Assembly (NCBI RefSeq): GCF_004345645.1 | Contig: NZ_SLWS01000021.1 | Location: 90,455 to 154,454 of the forward strand | Direction of reading: 5' to 3' | DNA: 64,000 nt | DNA from: Actinocrispum wychmicini | Lineage (GTDB): Bacteria > Actinomycetota > Actinomycetes > Mycobacteriales > Pseudonocardiaceae | Shown: positions 46,500 through 55,288 of the stretch, one piece after another | Layout: every line of letters begins with the position of its first letter | Numbering within the stretch: position 1 is the first letter of the stretch | Made by a program: the position numbers and the translations under genes | The notes under the pieces: model-generated | Database searches by the model: none | Told to the model about the DNA's origin: nothing | The model's input: the letters and a program-made list of their open reading frames with translations, nothing else

Positions 46500-47834
46500 A
46501 TGCGTAAGTGGTGGCCGTTGGTGGCCGTGTGCCTCGGCTCGTTCCTGTTCCTGCTCGACACGACTGTCCTGTCGGTGGCGCTGCCCACCATCGGGGTCGA
46601 ACTGTCCGCGCCACTGTCCACGCTGCAGTGGGTGGCCAACGCGTACACACTGGCGTTGGCCGTACTCATGCTCACCATGGGGTCGCTCGCCGACCGTCAT
46701 GGCCCGCGGGCCGTGTACCTGGCCGGGTTGGCTGTGTTCGGCGTGGCCTCGCTGGGCTGTGGCTTGGCGCCGTCCGCCGGTGTGCTGATCGCCGCGCGAG
46801 CCACGCAAGGCATCGGTGGCGCGGCGATCGCGGTGGCAGGGTTCGCGTTGCTCGGCGCCACCTATCGAGGACCGGACATGGGCCGCGCGATGGGCGTGTT
46901 CGGCGCGGTGACCGGCTTGGGCGCCGCGGTCGGCCCCATGTTGGGCGGCGTGCTCACCCAGGACCTGGGCTGGCGGGCGGTGTTCTTCGTCAACCTCCCG
47001 CTCGTGCTGGCCACAGTCACGCTGTCAGCGAAAGTGCTCGCCCGAGGCCGGCGCCAGGCCGAAGCCCGCCCGGACGTGCCAGGCATGGTCGCGTTCGCGA
47101 TCTGCGTGGGCGCACTGACCTACGCGCTCACACTGGCCGGCGACCACAGCTGGCCGCAGGTGCTCGGCGTGCTCGCGGTCGCCGGCGCCGCGCTGGTCGT
47201 GTTCGTCCGGATCGAGTTGCGCCGGCCCGCTCCCCTGCTGGACGTACGGCTGTTCACCCGAGCGAGCTTCGCCGCCGTCATGATGTGCGTACTCGCTTCC
47301 ACAGCCGCGTTCGCCGCCCTCGTCTACACCTCGATCTGGCTGCAGTCCGGGCTGGGTCTCGGCCCGGTGCGCGCCGGGCTCGCGTTGATGCCGTTGGCAA
47401 TCGCGGCGTTCGCCGGCTCGCTGATCAGCGGACGTGTGCTGCACGGCAAGCCACCCCGCGTGGTGCTGAGTGCCGGCCTGCTGACCAGCGGGATCGGCTG
47501 TGTGTTGCAGGCCGGGCTGGACGCGGGCTCGTCCGCCGTGGGCCTGGCCGTCACCGGCGTCGGCCTGGGGCTGGCCGGCCCCACGCTGGGCGCCGCGGTG
47601 TTCGCGGCACTCCCCCCGGAACGCGGCGGGATGGCCGCCGGGGCGATGACCACCTTCCGGCAACTGGGGCAGACACTCGGTGTGGCGTTGTTCGGTGCGC
47701 TGTTCACCGGCGGTGCCATGGTCGACGGCCTCAACCGAGTCCTCATCGCCGCGGCGGCGGCCGGGATCATCGGCGCCGTACTTGCCTTCCTGCTCGTGCC
47801 CACACCGAAGAAGGAGCCTGTGGCGGCCCGATGA
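46500..47834 (+). CDS. MFS transporter, drug:H+ antiporter (DHA) type
   Basis: 444 aa with about twelve to fourteen membrane spans. Motif LDTTVLSVALPTIGVEL in the first helix and MGSLADRHGPR in the loop between helices 2 and 3 are the drug-antiporter signature. VGPMLGGVLTQ is the motif C region. It exports small molecules using the proton gradient. The ATG at 46500 has AAAGGA eight bases upstream. It is divergent from the Lrp gene and probably regulated by it. Confidence 0.95.
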   Translation: MRKWWPLVAVCLGSFLFLLDTTVLSVALPTIGVELSAPLSTLQWVANAYTLALAVLMLTMGSLADRHGPRAVYLAGLAVFGVASLGCGLAPSAGVLIAARATQGIGGAAIAVAGFALLGATYRGPDMGRAMGVFGAVTGLGAAVGPMLGGVLTQDLGWRAVFFVNLPLVLATVTLSAKVLARGRRQAEARPDVPGMVAFAICVGALTYALTLAGDHSWPQVLGVLAVAGAALVVFVRIELRRPAPLLDVRLFTRASFAAVMMCVLASTAAFAALVYTSIWLQSGLGLGPVRAGLALMPLAIAAFAGSLISGRVLHGKPPRVVLSAGLLTSGIGCVLQAGLDAGSSAVGLAVTGVGLGLAGPTLGAAVFAALPPERGGMAAGAMTTFRQLGQTLGVALFGALFTGGAMVDGLNRVLIAAAAAGIIGAVLAFLLVPTPKKEPVAAR

Positions 47835-47852
47835 CCCGTAGGTCCAATGTGG

Positions 47853-48239
47853 TCAGTCCTCAGCCACGTCGACGGCGTCACGCAGGGCTTGCTGGACCGA
47901 CGCGGCCACCTGGAAACTGTTGGTCAGTCCGGTGATCTCCAACAGCCGGGCGATCGCGGTGTTCGAGGACGTCACCAGATAGAACCCCATGCCGCGGTCC
48001 TGGGCTTGGTGGTTCGCCTGGACGAGGACGGCCAGGCCCAGCGATCCCATGAACCCGACGTCGGACAGGTCGATCACCACCGCGTCCGGGCCGCCGGCCA
48101 GCACCCCGTCGATCCCCCGCTGGAACTCGTCCTTCGTGGCGAGATCTATCTCCCCGGTCACCCGGGCCACCACCACCGGTCCGGAGCGGTCGACCGTGAT
48201 CTCCGGCGAAGACCCTCTCCCGTAACGCCTTGACGTCAT
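47853..48239 (-). CDS. STAS-domain anti-sigma factor antagonist
   Basis: 128 aa. STAS pattern: VTGEIDLATKDEF, then VIDLSDVGFMGSLGLAVLVQANH, where the Ser in MGSLG is the expected phosphorylation site. It binds an anti-sigma kinase and frees a sigma factor. The ATG at 48239 follows AAGGGAAG. A close relative lies at 49574, with the MEDS-ATPase gene between them. Confidence 0.94.
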   Translation of the reverse strand: MTSRRYGRGSSPEITVDRSGPVVVARVTGEIDLATKDEFQRGIDGVLAGGPDAVVIDLSDVGFMGSLGLAVLVQANHQAQDRGMGFYLVTSSNTAIARLLEITGLTNSFQVAASVQQALRDAVDVAED

Positions 48240-48409
48240 GAACAACTTCCCTTGCGGACCTCGTCCACACACCGGGCTACCTGGTTAACCCGGGCCCGCC
48301 GGCCCGACTTCGGACAACGCGGACAGCGATACCCTAGGTGCGGGCACGCCCGCGTCGCAAACCGCCACACGGACTAGCCGTTGCCGATCTCGACCCGGCC
48401 TGACCCCGG

Positions 48410-49357
48410 TCAGCCCACCAGGAAGTGCGTCCGCACCCGGGTGCCGGCCGCGCCGGAACTCAGTTCCACGAAGTCCGACAACTGGTGCACCAGCCACAGC
48501 CCACGCCCGCCCTCCTGGGTGGCGGACGGTCTGACCCGGCCGGCCAACGGATCGGTGATCGCGCCCCGGTCCTCGACCTGACACACCACCTCCGCCGGTG
48601 ACGACCAGAGCTGGAGCTCACCACTGCCGCCGCCATGGCACACGCTGTTGCTCGCCAGTTCGCTGACCACCAGCACCAGATCGGCCACCCGGCCGGCCGC
48701 CAGTCCGCAGTCCTCCGCGTAACCGCCCACGACTTCGCGCACCAGATGCAGGATCTCGGGACCGAACCGCATGGTCAGCGTGGTCTCGGGTGGCACGCTC
48801 AGCGGCCGGTCCAGATGCGCGTGCGCCTGGTCGTCGGCCCGGTACCAGGAACTGGTGGCCGGGCCGGCGGCGTCCAGCACCGCCGGGTGGCTGAGCAGAG
48901 CCTGGTCGATCACGTCGTCGGCGAGCGCCGTTGTGTCGTACGGACACAACAGCCGCCAACCCGGCGCACGGCCGGCGAAGGCGACGTTGAGCAACGCTTC
49001 GTGGCGTTGGCACTCAACCAGTTCCGCGGCGCTCCGACCGGCCCAGACCGGCTCGCCGATCCCCCGCACCGCGCGGCCGGCCGTGCTGTGCTCGGTGACG
49101 AAGTCCTGCCAGGCCGGGATGATCCGGCCCGGGTTGCGGCCCAGTTCGGCCATGTCCTGGAACCGGGCCTGGTCCGCGGCCGCGCCGAGGGTGTCCCGCA
49201 GCAGCTCGATCTTCTCGGCGCTGGTCGCGACCAGGACGGCTTCCCCGGCGGCCAGCCCGTCCCGGACGAACCCGCCGGTGAGTGCCAGAAATCCGGACGC
49301 TCCCGCGTAGAGGCCGACCTCATGGCTGAACGACCGTGCCGGCCCGGCACGGTCCAC
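48410..49357 (-). CDS. Anti-sigma regulatory protein with MEDS and HATPase domains
   Basis: 315 aa. The N-terminal part (SHEVGLYAGASGFLALTGGFVRDGLAAGEAVLV) is of the MEDS type, a sensor domain often found with such kinases. The C-terminal part is an RsbW-like HATPase (VVSELASNSVCHGGG, then QEGGRGLWLVHQLSDFVEL). It should phosphorylate STAS antagonists or hold a sigma factor. The GTG at 49357 is the likeliest start with no strong ribosome site. The frame is open further upstream (to 49996), but that region lies over the divergent STAS gene. Confidence 0.9.
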   Translation of the reverse strand: MDRAGPARSFSHEVGLYAGASGFLALTGGFVRDGLAAGEAVLVATSAEKIELLRDTLGAAADQARFQDMAELGRNPGRIIPAWQDFVTEHSTAGRAVRGIGEPVWAGRSAAELVECQRHEALLNVAFAGRAPGWRLLCPYDTTALADDVIDQALLSHPAVLDAAGPATSSWYRADDQAHAHLDRPLSVPPETTLTMRFGPEILHLVREVVGGYAEDCGLAAGRVADLVLVVSELASNSVCHGGGSGELQLWSSPAEVVCQVEDRGAITDPLAGRVRPSATQEGGRGLWLVHQLSDFVELSSGAAGTRVRTHFLVG

Positions 49358-49573
49358 ACTCAGAGGGTTTTCCTTCAGCACTTGGCCGACCCGCCGTCCA
49401 TCACTGTCCCGTGTGGCGGAGGTACCCGCGATCGGGCGCGCCCAAACCCGGCGCTGCACGACGGCCGGCGGCCACGCCTGCAGGATAGGATGGCCCACGG
49501 CCATCGGCGACAGGTGGTCAACAAGCCACGACCAACCGTGACCACACGGGTGGGAACGTAGAGCGGACAACCG

Positions 49574-49927
49574 GTGACGACAAGTGGAAACCCCACCGTT
49601 CGGTGGACGGTCGAACCGGGCGACCGGTCGACGGTGGTCCACGTGGGCGGCGAGATCGATCTCGCCACGCACGCCGAGTTCGACAAGGCGGTGCGCGCCG
49701 GGATGGACAGCGGTGCCCCGGTGGTCATCCTGAACCTGGGCGAGGTCACGTTCCTGGGGTCGGTCGGGCTGCGGGTGCTGGTCCAGGCCAATCACGAGAC
49801 CCAGCAGACCGGGCGAACGCTGCGGGTGGTGCACGGCACCGCGATCGTCCGCCGGATCATCGAGGTCACCGGGCTTGAGCAGGTGCTGTCGCTCTATCCC
49901 ACGCTCCAGCAGGCACAGTCGACGTAG
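49574..49927 (+). CDS. STAS-domain anti-sigma factor antagonist (paralogue)
   Basis: 117 aa. Same family as the gene at 47853: VHVGGEIDLATHAEF and LNLGEVTFLGSVGLRVLVQANHETQ, with Ser in LGSVG. The GTG at 49574 starts it. It is divergent from the MEDS-ATPase gene with a 216-base gap. The two STAS proteins presumably respond to the same or related kinases. Confidence 0.94.
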   Translation: MTTSGNPTVRWTVEPGDRSTVVHVGGEIDLATHAEFDKAVRAGMDSGAPVVILNLGEVTFLGSVGLRVLVQANHETQQTGRTLRVVHGTAIVRRIIEVTGLEQVLSLYPTLQQAQST

Positions 49928-50046
49928 GACGGCACCGGCGGGTTGAGGCCGGGCCGACATCACCCGGCCGTACGTCCACATCAGACTCCCGGCCACCCCT
50001 CACCAGGTCCCCGTGGTGCTCGGCTGGTCGCTCACGGAGTAGCACG

Positions 50047-50457
50047 TTACGCGGTCAGCAGGCCGATGCCCAGTGTCAGGACGCCCGCGACCAGGCCGGC
50101 GGCGCCGAGCCACAGCAACGCGATGAGCCGGTTCGGCTTCGTGACGCCGCGGCCGAGGGACGACAGGAAGAACCCGGCCGACATGAAGATCGCCGCGAAC
50201 GGCACGCCGGCGCGGGCGACCCAACCGCCGAGACCGGTCAGGCCGGCGCCGTCGGCCAGCACCAGGCACACCAGCCCGAGCGTGACGAGCACGCCCGCGT
50301 GGGCGTGCCCGGCTCTGGCGAAGGTCTTCTGGAAGTCCGTCATGGGTACCTTGCCGCGCACGACCTGGAGCAGGAACGTGCCGCCGAACGCGATGGTGAC
50401 GACGGTGATGAGCACGACCCCGGCGAGGATCCGGGACGTGTCGCTGAACTGCAGCAT
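50047..50457 (-). CDS. Four-helix membrane protein, TetR-regulated
   Basis: 136 aa with four hydrophobic segments (ILAGVVLITVVTIAFGGTFLLQVV, AGVLVTLGLVCLVLADG, VPFAAIFMSAGFFLSSL, LLWLGAAGLVAGVLTLGIGLL) and an FARAGHAHAG stretch that might bind a metal. No named family is certain. It is divergent from a TetR gene across two palindromes, and its -35 lies inside one of them, so the TetR protein probably represses it. Confidence 0.85.
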   Translation of the reverse strand: MLQFSDTSRILAGVVLITVVTIAFGGTFLLQVVRGKVPMTDFQKTFARAGHAHAGVLVTLGLVCLVLADGAGLTGLGGWVARAGVPFAAIFMSAGFFLSSLGRGVTKPNRLIALLWLGAAGLVAGVLTLGIGLLTA

Positions 50458-50488
50458 GAGGGACGCCTTTCGCGGAACTTCATCAACT

Positions 50489-50513
50489 TGACGACGGTAA
50501 GTTAACGTCGTCA
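50489..50513. promoter_or_regulatory. Inverted repeat TGACGACG-N9-CGTCGTCA
   Basis: Eight-base perfect arms at 50489-50496 and 50506-50513. It covers the -10 of the membrane-protein promoter. It may be a second site of the same regulator. Confidence 0.5.
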
Positions 50514-50528
50514 GCTTGACGATGTCAA
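50500..50528 (-). promoter_or_regulatory. Promoter of the membrane-protein gene
   Basis: On the minus strand TTGACA (50528-50523), 17-base spacer, TTAACT (50505-50500). The -35 sits in the palindrome CTTGAC-GAT-GTCAAG (50515-50529). Confidence 0.65.
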
Positions 50529-50542
50529 GTTGACAGTGTCAA
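50515..50542. promoter_or_regulatory. Tandem palindromic operators of the TetR gene
   Basis: CTTGAC-GAT-GTCAAG (50515-50529) and TTGAC-AGT-GTCAA (50530-50542) abut. Both share the 6/5-3-6/5 design. They end ten bases before the TetR start codon. Confidence 0.8.
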
Positions 50543-50551
50543 GCTGGTGTC

Positions 50552-51238
50552 ATGAGCACGAGACGCGTCCGGGCCCGTCCCGGCGAAGGCAGCCAGCTCC
50601 GCGAGGAGATCCTCCGCGTCGCCGAGGAACTGCTGGAAGAGGACGGCAAGGAGGAGGCGCTGACCATCCGCGCGGTCGCCCAACGGGCCGGGGTCACCAC
50701 ACCCTCGGTCTACCTGCACTTCGCGGACAAGGAGGCCCTGCTGGAAGCGGTCTGCCTGCGAGTGTGGGACGAACTGGGCAATCGCACCCGCGAAGCGTCG
50801 GCCGAGGTCGACGACCCGTTCGCCGCGCTCGCCTCCAGCGGACGCGCCTACATGCGGTTCGCCCTCGAACACCCGGCGCAGTACCGCATCCTGATGATGC
50901 GCCCCTCGACTTCCGAGGCCGTCCAGTCGGCCGCGGCGGCCTGCGTCGCGTCCATCGCGGAAGCCACGGCCCTGTGCGTCGAGGCCGGCGTGCTCCGCGG
51001 CGACCCGGACGAACTCGCCCTGGGCCTGCTGTCCGCCGTGCACGGCTGCGCCTCGCTGATCATCGCCCAGCCGGCCTTCCCCTGGCCGGACGATCTGGAC
51101 GCGGTGCTCGACCACACCATCTGGATGTCCGGGCTCGGCACCGCGCTGATTTCCCGGATCCCCCGTGACGCGACGATCGCCAGTGCCGACCTGAGCGTCG
51201 AACTGGACGCCCTCGCCGCCCGCTTGTCAGTCCACTGA
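50552..51238 (+). CDS. TetR-family regulator
   Basis: 228 aa. HTH near residues 22-65 (ILRVAEELLEEDGKEEALTIRAVAQRAGVTTPSVYLHFADKEAL), followed by a TetR_C-type domain. The ATG at 50552 has no ribosome site, and the operator ends just upstream, so the message may be leaderless. The operators lie between it and the divergent membrane-protein gene, consistent with self-repression. A terminator hairpin is placed right after its end. Confidence 0.95.
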   Translation: MSTRRVRARPGEGSQLREEILRVAEELLEEDGKEEALTIRAVAQRAGVTTPSVYLHFADKEALLEAVCLRVWDELGNRTREASAEVDDPFAALASSGRAYMRFALEHPAQYRILMMRPSTSEAVQSAAAACVASIAEATALCVEAGVLRGDPDELALGLLSAVHGCASLIIAQPAFPWPDDLDAVLDHTIWMSGLGTALISRIPRDATIASADLSVELDALAARLSVH

Positions 51239-51246
51239 GGACATAA

Positions 51247-51277
51247 GTACGCGCCGCAGTGGCACTGCGGCGCGTAC
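51247..51277. terminator. Perfect bidirectional hairpin
   Basis: GTACGCGCCGCAGTG and its exact complement CACTGCGGCGCGTAC flank a single G, giving a stem of 14 pairs with a 3-base loop. It sits between the convergent TetR and protease genes and should stop transcription from both sides. No long T run follows. Confidence 0.85.
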
Positions 51278-51287
51278 GTTTGCTTGC

Positions 51288-51995
51288 TCAGACTCCCGCG
51301 GTGTCCCTGATCCAGGTTCGTTGCGTGGTGAGGTCGCCGTAGATCTCGCCGCCGCTGTCGCCGCACGCGTCGCCGCCGCGGCTGTCGGCACCGACCAGAG
51401 TGCTGCCGACCAAAGCGGGACCGCCGGAGTCGCCGTAACACGCGGTGGACCTGGTGGTCACCTTGACGCAGAGTTCCTTCGAGCCAAGGATGTCGTCGGA
51501 GACGCAGCCGGAGTCGTTGATCACCTTGGTGTTGAGTTCCTTGAGCAGCCGGGGCGAGTCGCCATTCTCACTGACGACGCCCCAGCCCATCAGCTTGATC
51601 GCGGTGCCGGTCGCGGGCGAGGTGTCGGCGATCCGGACGGGCGCGTAGCTCACGGCGGTGGCGAGCTTCAGCAAACCGACGTCGCCGGTGGGACTGCCGA
51701 CCCGCCTGCTGATGCCGACGAGGGTGCCGCCCGTGGTGTAGTCCTTCGACCCGACGCGGATCCTCGCGGCGACGTTGGCGGAAATACAGTGTTTGGCGGT
51801 CACGACCCACTGCGGGGCGATCAGCGATCCGGAACAGGACTGCGCGCCGTCGGAGTACAGGACTACAGCGGCCCACGGATAGTCGCCCTGTGCCGTACCT
51901 CCGCCGATGATCGCGTATCCAGGCGTCCCCACTAACATCGCCGCCATACACGTGCCGACCGCCGCGAGGGCACCCGCCAATCGTCGTGTTCTCAT
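51288..51995 (-). CDS. Secreted trypsin-like serine protease
   Basis: 235 aa. A signal peptide of about 28 residues ends near YAIIGG, where IIGGG marks the mature start of chymotrypsin-fold enzymes. The triad is complete: His in TAKHC, Asp in TGDVGLLKL, Ser in GDSGGPAL. Cysteine pairs support export. The ATG at 51995 has GGAAGGA just before. It lies next to two LysR genes, one of which could regulate it. Confidence 0.95.
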   Translation of the reverse strand: MRTRRLAGALAAVGTCMAAMLVGTPGYAIIGGGTAQGDYPWAAVVLYSDGAQSCSGSLIAPQWVVTAKHCISANVAARIRVGSKDYTTGGTLVGISRRVGSPTGDVGLLKLATAVSYAPVRIADTSPATGTAIKLMGWGVVSENGDSPRLLKELNTKVINDSGCVSDDILGSKELCVKVTTRSTACYGDSGGPALVGSTLVGADSRGGDACGDSGGEIYGDLTTQRTWIRDTAGV

Positions 51996-52053
51996 GGAAA
52001 TCCTTCCGGTGCAGGGTGGTTCGCCCGAGTGTGACCGGCGGACGGCGGTGGCG

Positions 52054-52989
52054 TTAGATCCCGTTCGGGGATAGCTTCGCTGTCGCCGCCAGCGTTCTGT
52101 ATCGGTCCACCAGACCGGACCGCACACTTTCGGCGTGCGCCACCATGGGCGAGTCGACGGACCAGCACAGCATCAGGTCGCGGTGCTGCGGACTGCCCGC
52201 CAACGGCCGGTACACCAGGCCGTCCGGTGCCGGCCGCAACGGGCTGACCAGGCCGATCCCGTGCCCGGCGCGGATCAGGTCGGCGATCGTCCGCCACTCC
52301 GTCAGGTCATGTCGGGACACCGGTTCGAAGCCGGCCGCGAGACAGTTCCGCCGGAAGCTCTCGAACTGTCCACTGTGGTCGTTGGGCGCGGTGGGCAGCC
52401 ATTCCTGGTTGGCCAGGTCCGCGAGGTCGAGTTCGGCGCGTGCGGCGAGCGGGTGGGTCACGGGCATCGCCACGAACTCCGGCTCGGCCCGCACGATCAC
52501 CGCGCACCGGACACGGTCCGGCGGTGACATCGGACTGTCGCCGTACCAGGCGGTGACCGCCATGTCCGCACTGCCTTCGACGAGCATGCCGATCACGGTG
52601 TCGCTACTGGCTTCCCGCAACACGATCCGCCGGGCCGGCAGCTGGTCGCGCACGACGTCGGCCAGCTCGGGCAGGAGCGTCGCGCGGACCGCGGCGATCC
52701 GCACGATGCCGGCCGTGTCCGGCCTGGCCAGCTCGGCCGACCGCTGCCGCAGGACGTCGAAGCGGTCCACCAGGTCCTGCGCGCCGTGCATCAGATGACG
52801 GCCCGCATCGGTCAAGGTGACCCGGTCGCCGTGCCGGCTGAACAGGCCGCCGCCCAGGGTGTGCTCGATCCGCCGCAGTTGCGCGGTCAGTGCCGCCTGG
52901 GACATTCCCAACGCCGGCGCGGCGTGCCGGACGCTGCCCAGTTCGGCCACCACGAGCACCATCTTGAGGTGGCGCAACTCGATCCGCAT
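52054..52989 (-). CDS. LysR-family regulator
   Basis: 311 aa. N-terminal HTH (RIELRHLKMVLVVAELGSVRHAAPALGMSQAALTAQLRRIEHTLGG) and a periplasmic-binding-like effector domain with the late LDL-L-Q-WLPT strand. The ATG at 52989 is only 18 bases from the divergent paralogue's GTG. The promoters must therefore overlap or reach into the opposite coding region. Confidence 0.94.
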   Translation of the reverse strand: MRIELRHLKMVLVVAELGSVRHAAPALGMSQAALTAQLRRIEHTLGGGLFSRHGDRVTLTDAGRHLMHGAQDLVDRFDVLRQRSAELARPDTAGIVRIAAVRATLLPELADVVRDQLPARRIVLREASSDTVIGMLVEGSADMAVTAWYGDSPMSPPDRVRCAVIVRAEPEFVAMPVTHPLAARAELDLADLANQEWLPTAPNDHSGQFESFRRNCLAAGFEPVSRHDLTEWRTIADLIRAGHGIGLVSPLRPAPDGLVYRPLAGSPQHRDLMLCWSVDSPMVAHAESVRSGLVDRYRTLAATAKLSPNGI

Positions 52990-53007
52990 CGACGTACCGT
53001 ACGCATT

Positions 53008-54048
53008 GTGACTGGCTTGCGGCTGGAGTTGCGCCACCTGAAGGTGATCGCGGAGATCGCCCGCGCCGGCAGTATCCGAAAGGCGGCCAGTGCGATGCGG
53101 ATCGCCCAGCCCGCCCTCGCGGCCCAGCTGCAACGGATCGAGCAGGCGGTCGGCGGGCGGGTGTTCGACCGGACCCGCACCGGGGTACGGCCCACCGCGC
53201 TCGGCCGCTACCTGATCGGCGCGGGCGGTGACCTGCTCGGCGACTTCGACCGGCTGATCGCCGAGACCGCGGCGTTGGCCCGGCAGCCGGCGCCGGTCGG
53301 TGTCGGGGCCATGCGGAACGTGGACACGGCGGGCATCATCGGCGCGGTCAGCGACGTGATGCCGCGGGTCGAGACGTCCACCCGCGAACTGGAGTCCCTG
53401 GACGCCGCGTTCGCCCTACTGCACGCGGGCGAACTGGACATCGCGCTGCTGTACCGGTTCGCCAACGGGACACCGTTTCCGGACACCCTGTGCCAGTGGC
53501 CGGTGGTCGCGGTGGAGCCGGCGTTCGTCGGGCTGCCGGCCGGGCACCCGCTCGCCGGCCTGCCCGAGATCCCGCTGTCCGCGTTGGCCGGTGAGTCGTG
53601 GATCATCTCCTGCTCTGACGACGGAACCGGCCGGCTGACCGCGTTCCGCCGCGCCTGCACGGCCGCTGGCTTCACACCGCGGATCAGGCACCACGCCGGC
53701 GACTGTGAGACCACCATCCCGTTGCTGCTCAGCACCGAGTCGGTGGCGGTGATGCACCCGTTGTGCGTACCGCCCGAGGGAGTGGTGATCCGGCCGGTCG
53801 CCGGGAGCCCACACTATCGGACCGTCACCCTCGCCTGGCGGCCGGACGCGCCGACCCATCACCTGATTCCCATGCTGCACAAGCGATTGGTCCGCAGCTA
53901 CCACATCGAGGTCAGCACCCGCCCGGACTACCGCCGGTGGTGGCAGGCGACCAACGGACCACTGGTGGCCACCGCACCGCCCGGCACACCGACGGCTCCC
54001 GTCTGCGGCACCGACGGCCTGCACGCGATCCCGAACCACCGGTCGTGA
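53008..54048 (+). CDS. LysR-family regulator (divergent paralogue)
   Basis: 346 aa. HTH (LRLELRHLKVIAEIARAGSIRKAASAMRIAQPALAAQLQRIEQAVGG) resembles the divergent neighbour and suggests an old duplication with inversion. The effector domain covers about 90-300, followed by a 40-residue tail rich in Thr and Pro. Start GTG at 53008 leaves an 18-base gap. It converges on the FAD monooxygenase gene, with a 1-base gap. Confidence 0.93.
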   Translation: MTGLRLELRHLKVIAEIARAGSIRKAASAMRIAQPALAAQLQRIEQAVGGRVFDRTRTGVRPTALGRYLIGAGGDLLGDFDRLIAETAALARQPAPVGVGAMRNVDTAGIIGAVSDVMPRVETSTRELESLDAAFALLHAGELDIALLYRFANGTPFPDTLCQWPVVAVEPAFVGLPAGHPLAGLPEIPLSALAGESWIISCSDDGTGRLTAFRRACTAAGFTPRIRHHAGDCETTIPLLLSTESVAVMHPLCVPPEGVVIRPVAGSPHYRTVTLAWRPDAPTHHLIPMLHKRLVRSYHIEVSTRPDYRRWWQATNGPLVATAPPGTPTAPVCGTDGLHAIPNHRS

Positions 54049-54049
54049 C

Positions 54050-55207
54050 TCATGCCTGCGGGTTCAGGATCCGGTCGTTGAGGTGCCTGCGGATCGCGTC
54101 CACATCGACAGGCGCTTCATCGTTCATGCTTTCCATCAGGTCCGCGCAAGCTTGGGCGGCCGCGGCGGACCGCGGCAGCATGACGCTTTCGTAGGCGCGG
54201 ACGGCGTCATCGACGTTGGTGTGTGTGGCCAACGCGTCCGCGAGGTCGGTGCCGTCAAGCATGGCGAGGTTGGCTCCGACGCCGAACGGGGGCATGAGGT
54301 GGGCGGCGTCGCCGAGCAGGGTGATCCCCGGCGCGTGCGCCCAGCTGTGCCCGATCGGCAGGTCGTACAGGGGACGATTGACGAACTCGCCGTCGTTCTC
54401 ACGCAGCAGACCGAGCAGGTCTTCGTGCCAGCCGTCGAAAACGCCCAGCAGGTAGTCGCGCACGGCCGCGTCGTCGTCCAGATCCACGGTGTCGACGTGC
54501 CAGTCGAGTGGAACGTCCAGATGGGCGTAGACACGGATGTGGCCGCCGCTGTTGCGCTGGGCGGACAGGCCCTTCGCACGCGAAAGCGTCATCATCGTCC
54601 CGTTGCCGACCAGACGCGCGAGAATGGGGTGGCGGCTGTCGACGTCGTCGAGGTACGTCTCGACGAAGGTTATGCCGGAGTACGCGGGCACCGCGTCGGA
54701 CACCGCCGGGCGGATCCGGGACCAGGCGCCGTCCGCCCCGATGACCAGGTCGAAGTCCAGCGTCGTGCCGTCCGCGAAGGCGAGGCTGGAAGTGCCGTCG
54801 CCGAGCGAGGTGACCCCGGTGACGGCACGGCCCCACTGGACCGTGCCTTCGGTGAGGGAGTCGAGGAACACGTCCCGTAGCTGGCCGCGGTCGATCTCGG
54901 GCGCGTAGTCGTCGGTTTCGGTGGGCTGGTCGTGCCGGACTATCTCGGCCGTGATCGGGTCCAGCGCGCGCTGTTCCTGGCCTTCGGGTCGGGCCAGGGC
55001 GTGAAACCGGTCGTACAGGCCCGCGGCGCGCATGGCGGCTTGGCCTGTGTCGGCGTGTAGATCCAGGGTGCCGCCCTGCCAGCGGACGTCCCGCGACAGC
55101 TCTCGTTCGAACACGGTGACTGGCTTGCCGTGCAGTTGGAGGCCGCGGGCGCAGGCGAGGCCGCCAAGTCCCGCGCCGACGACAGCGATCCGTGTGGTGT
55201 TGTCCAT
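54050..55207 (-). CDS. FAD-dependent monooxygenase (TetX/aromatic hydroxylase type)
   Basis: 385 aa. FAD-binding GAGLGGLACARGL near residue 11, IGADGAWSRIRPAV in the middle, and the second FAD motif LLGDAAHLMPPFGVGANLAMLDG near 300. It oxidises a substrate with NAD(P)H and O2; the TetX-like variant can inactivate antibiotics, but the substrate here is unknown. It is divergent from a TetR gene with an 81-base gap, so it is likely induced by its substrate. Confidence 0.93.
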   Translation of the reverse strand: MDNTTRIAVVGAGLGGLACARGLQLHGKPVTVFERELSRDVRWQGGTLDLHADTGQAAMRAAGLYDRFHALARPEGQEQRALDPITAEIVRHDQPTETDDYAPEIDRGQLRDVFLDSLTEGTVQWGRAVTGVTSLGDGTSSLAFADGTTLDFDLVIGADGAWSRIRPAVSDAVPAYSGITFVETYLDDVDSRHPILARLVGNGTMMTLSRAKGLSAQRNSGGHIRVYAHLDVPLDWHVDTVDLDDDAAVRDYLLGVFDGWHEDLLGLLRENDGEFVNRPLYDLPIGHSWAHAPGITLLGDAAHLMPPFGVGANLAMLDGTDLADALATHTNVDDAVRAYESVMLPRSAAAAQACADLMESMNDEAPVDVDAIRRHLNDRILNPQA

Positions 55208-55230
55208 GACCCCAGAACATCACACTCGCT

Positions 55231-55257
55231 ACAAAAGTGCAATCACTAGCTTTTTGT
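55231..55257. promoter_or_regulatory. Candidate TetR operator
   Basis: ACAAAAG (55231-55237) and CTTTTTGT (55250-55257) form an imperfect inverted repeat, with AGTG-CAAT-CACT in the middle. It touches the -35 of the TetR promoter. Confidence 0.5.
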
Positions 55258-55282
55258 GTTCGATACGCGTTGACGGTACGAT
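55254..55282 (+). promoter_or_regulatory. Promoter of the TetR gene; leaderless start
   Basis: TTGTGT (55254-55259), 17-base spacer, TACGAT (55277-55282). The GTG start follows after six bases, so transcription would begin at the start codon. No ribosome site is seen. Confidence 0.6.
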
Positions 55283-55288
55283 GGGCGG

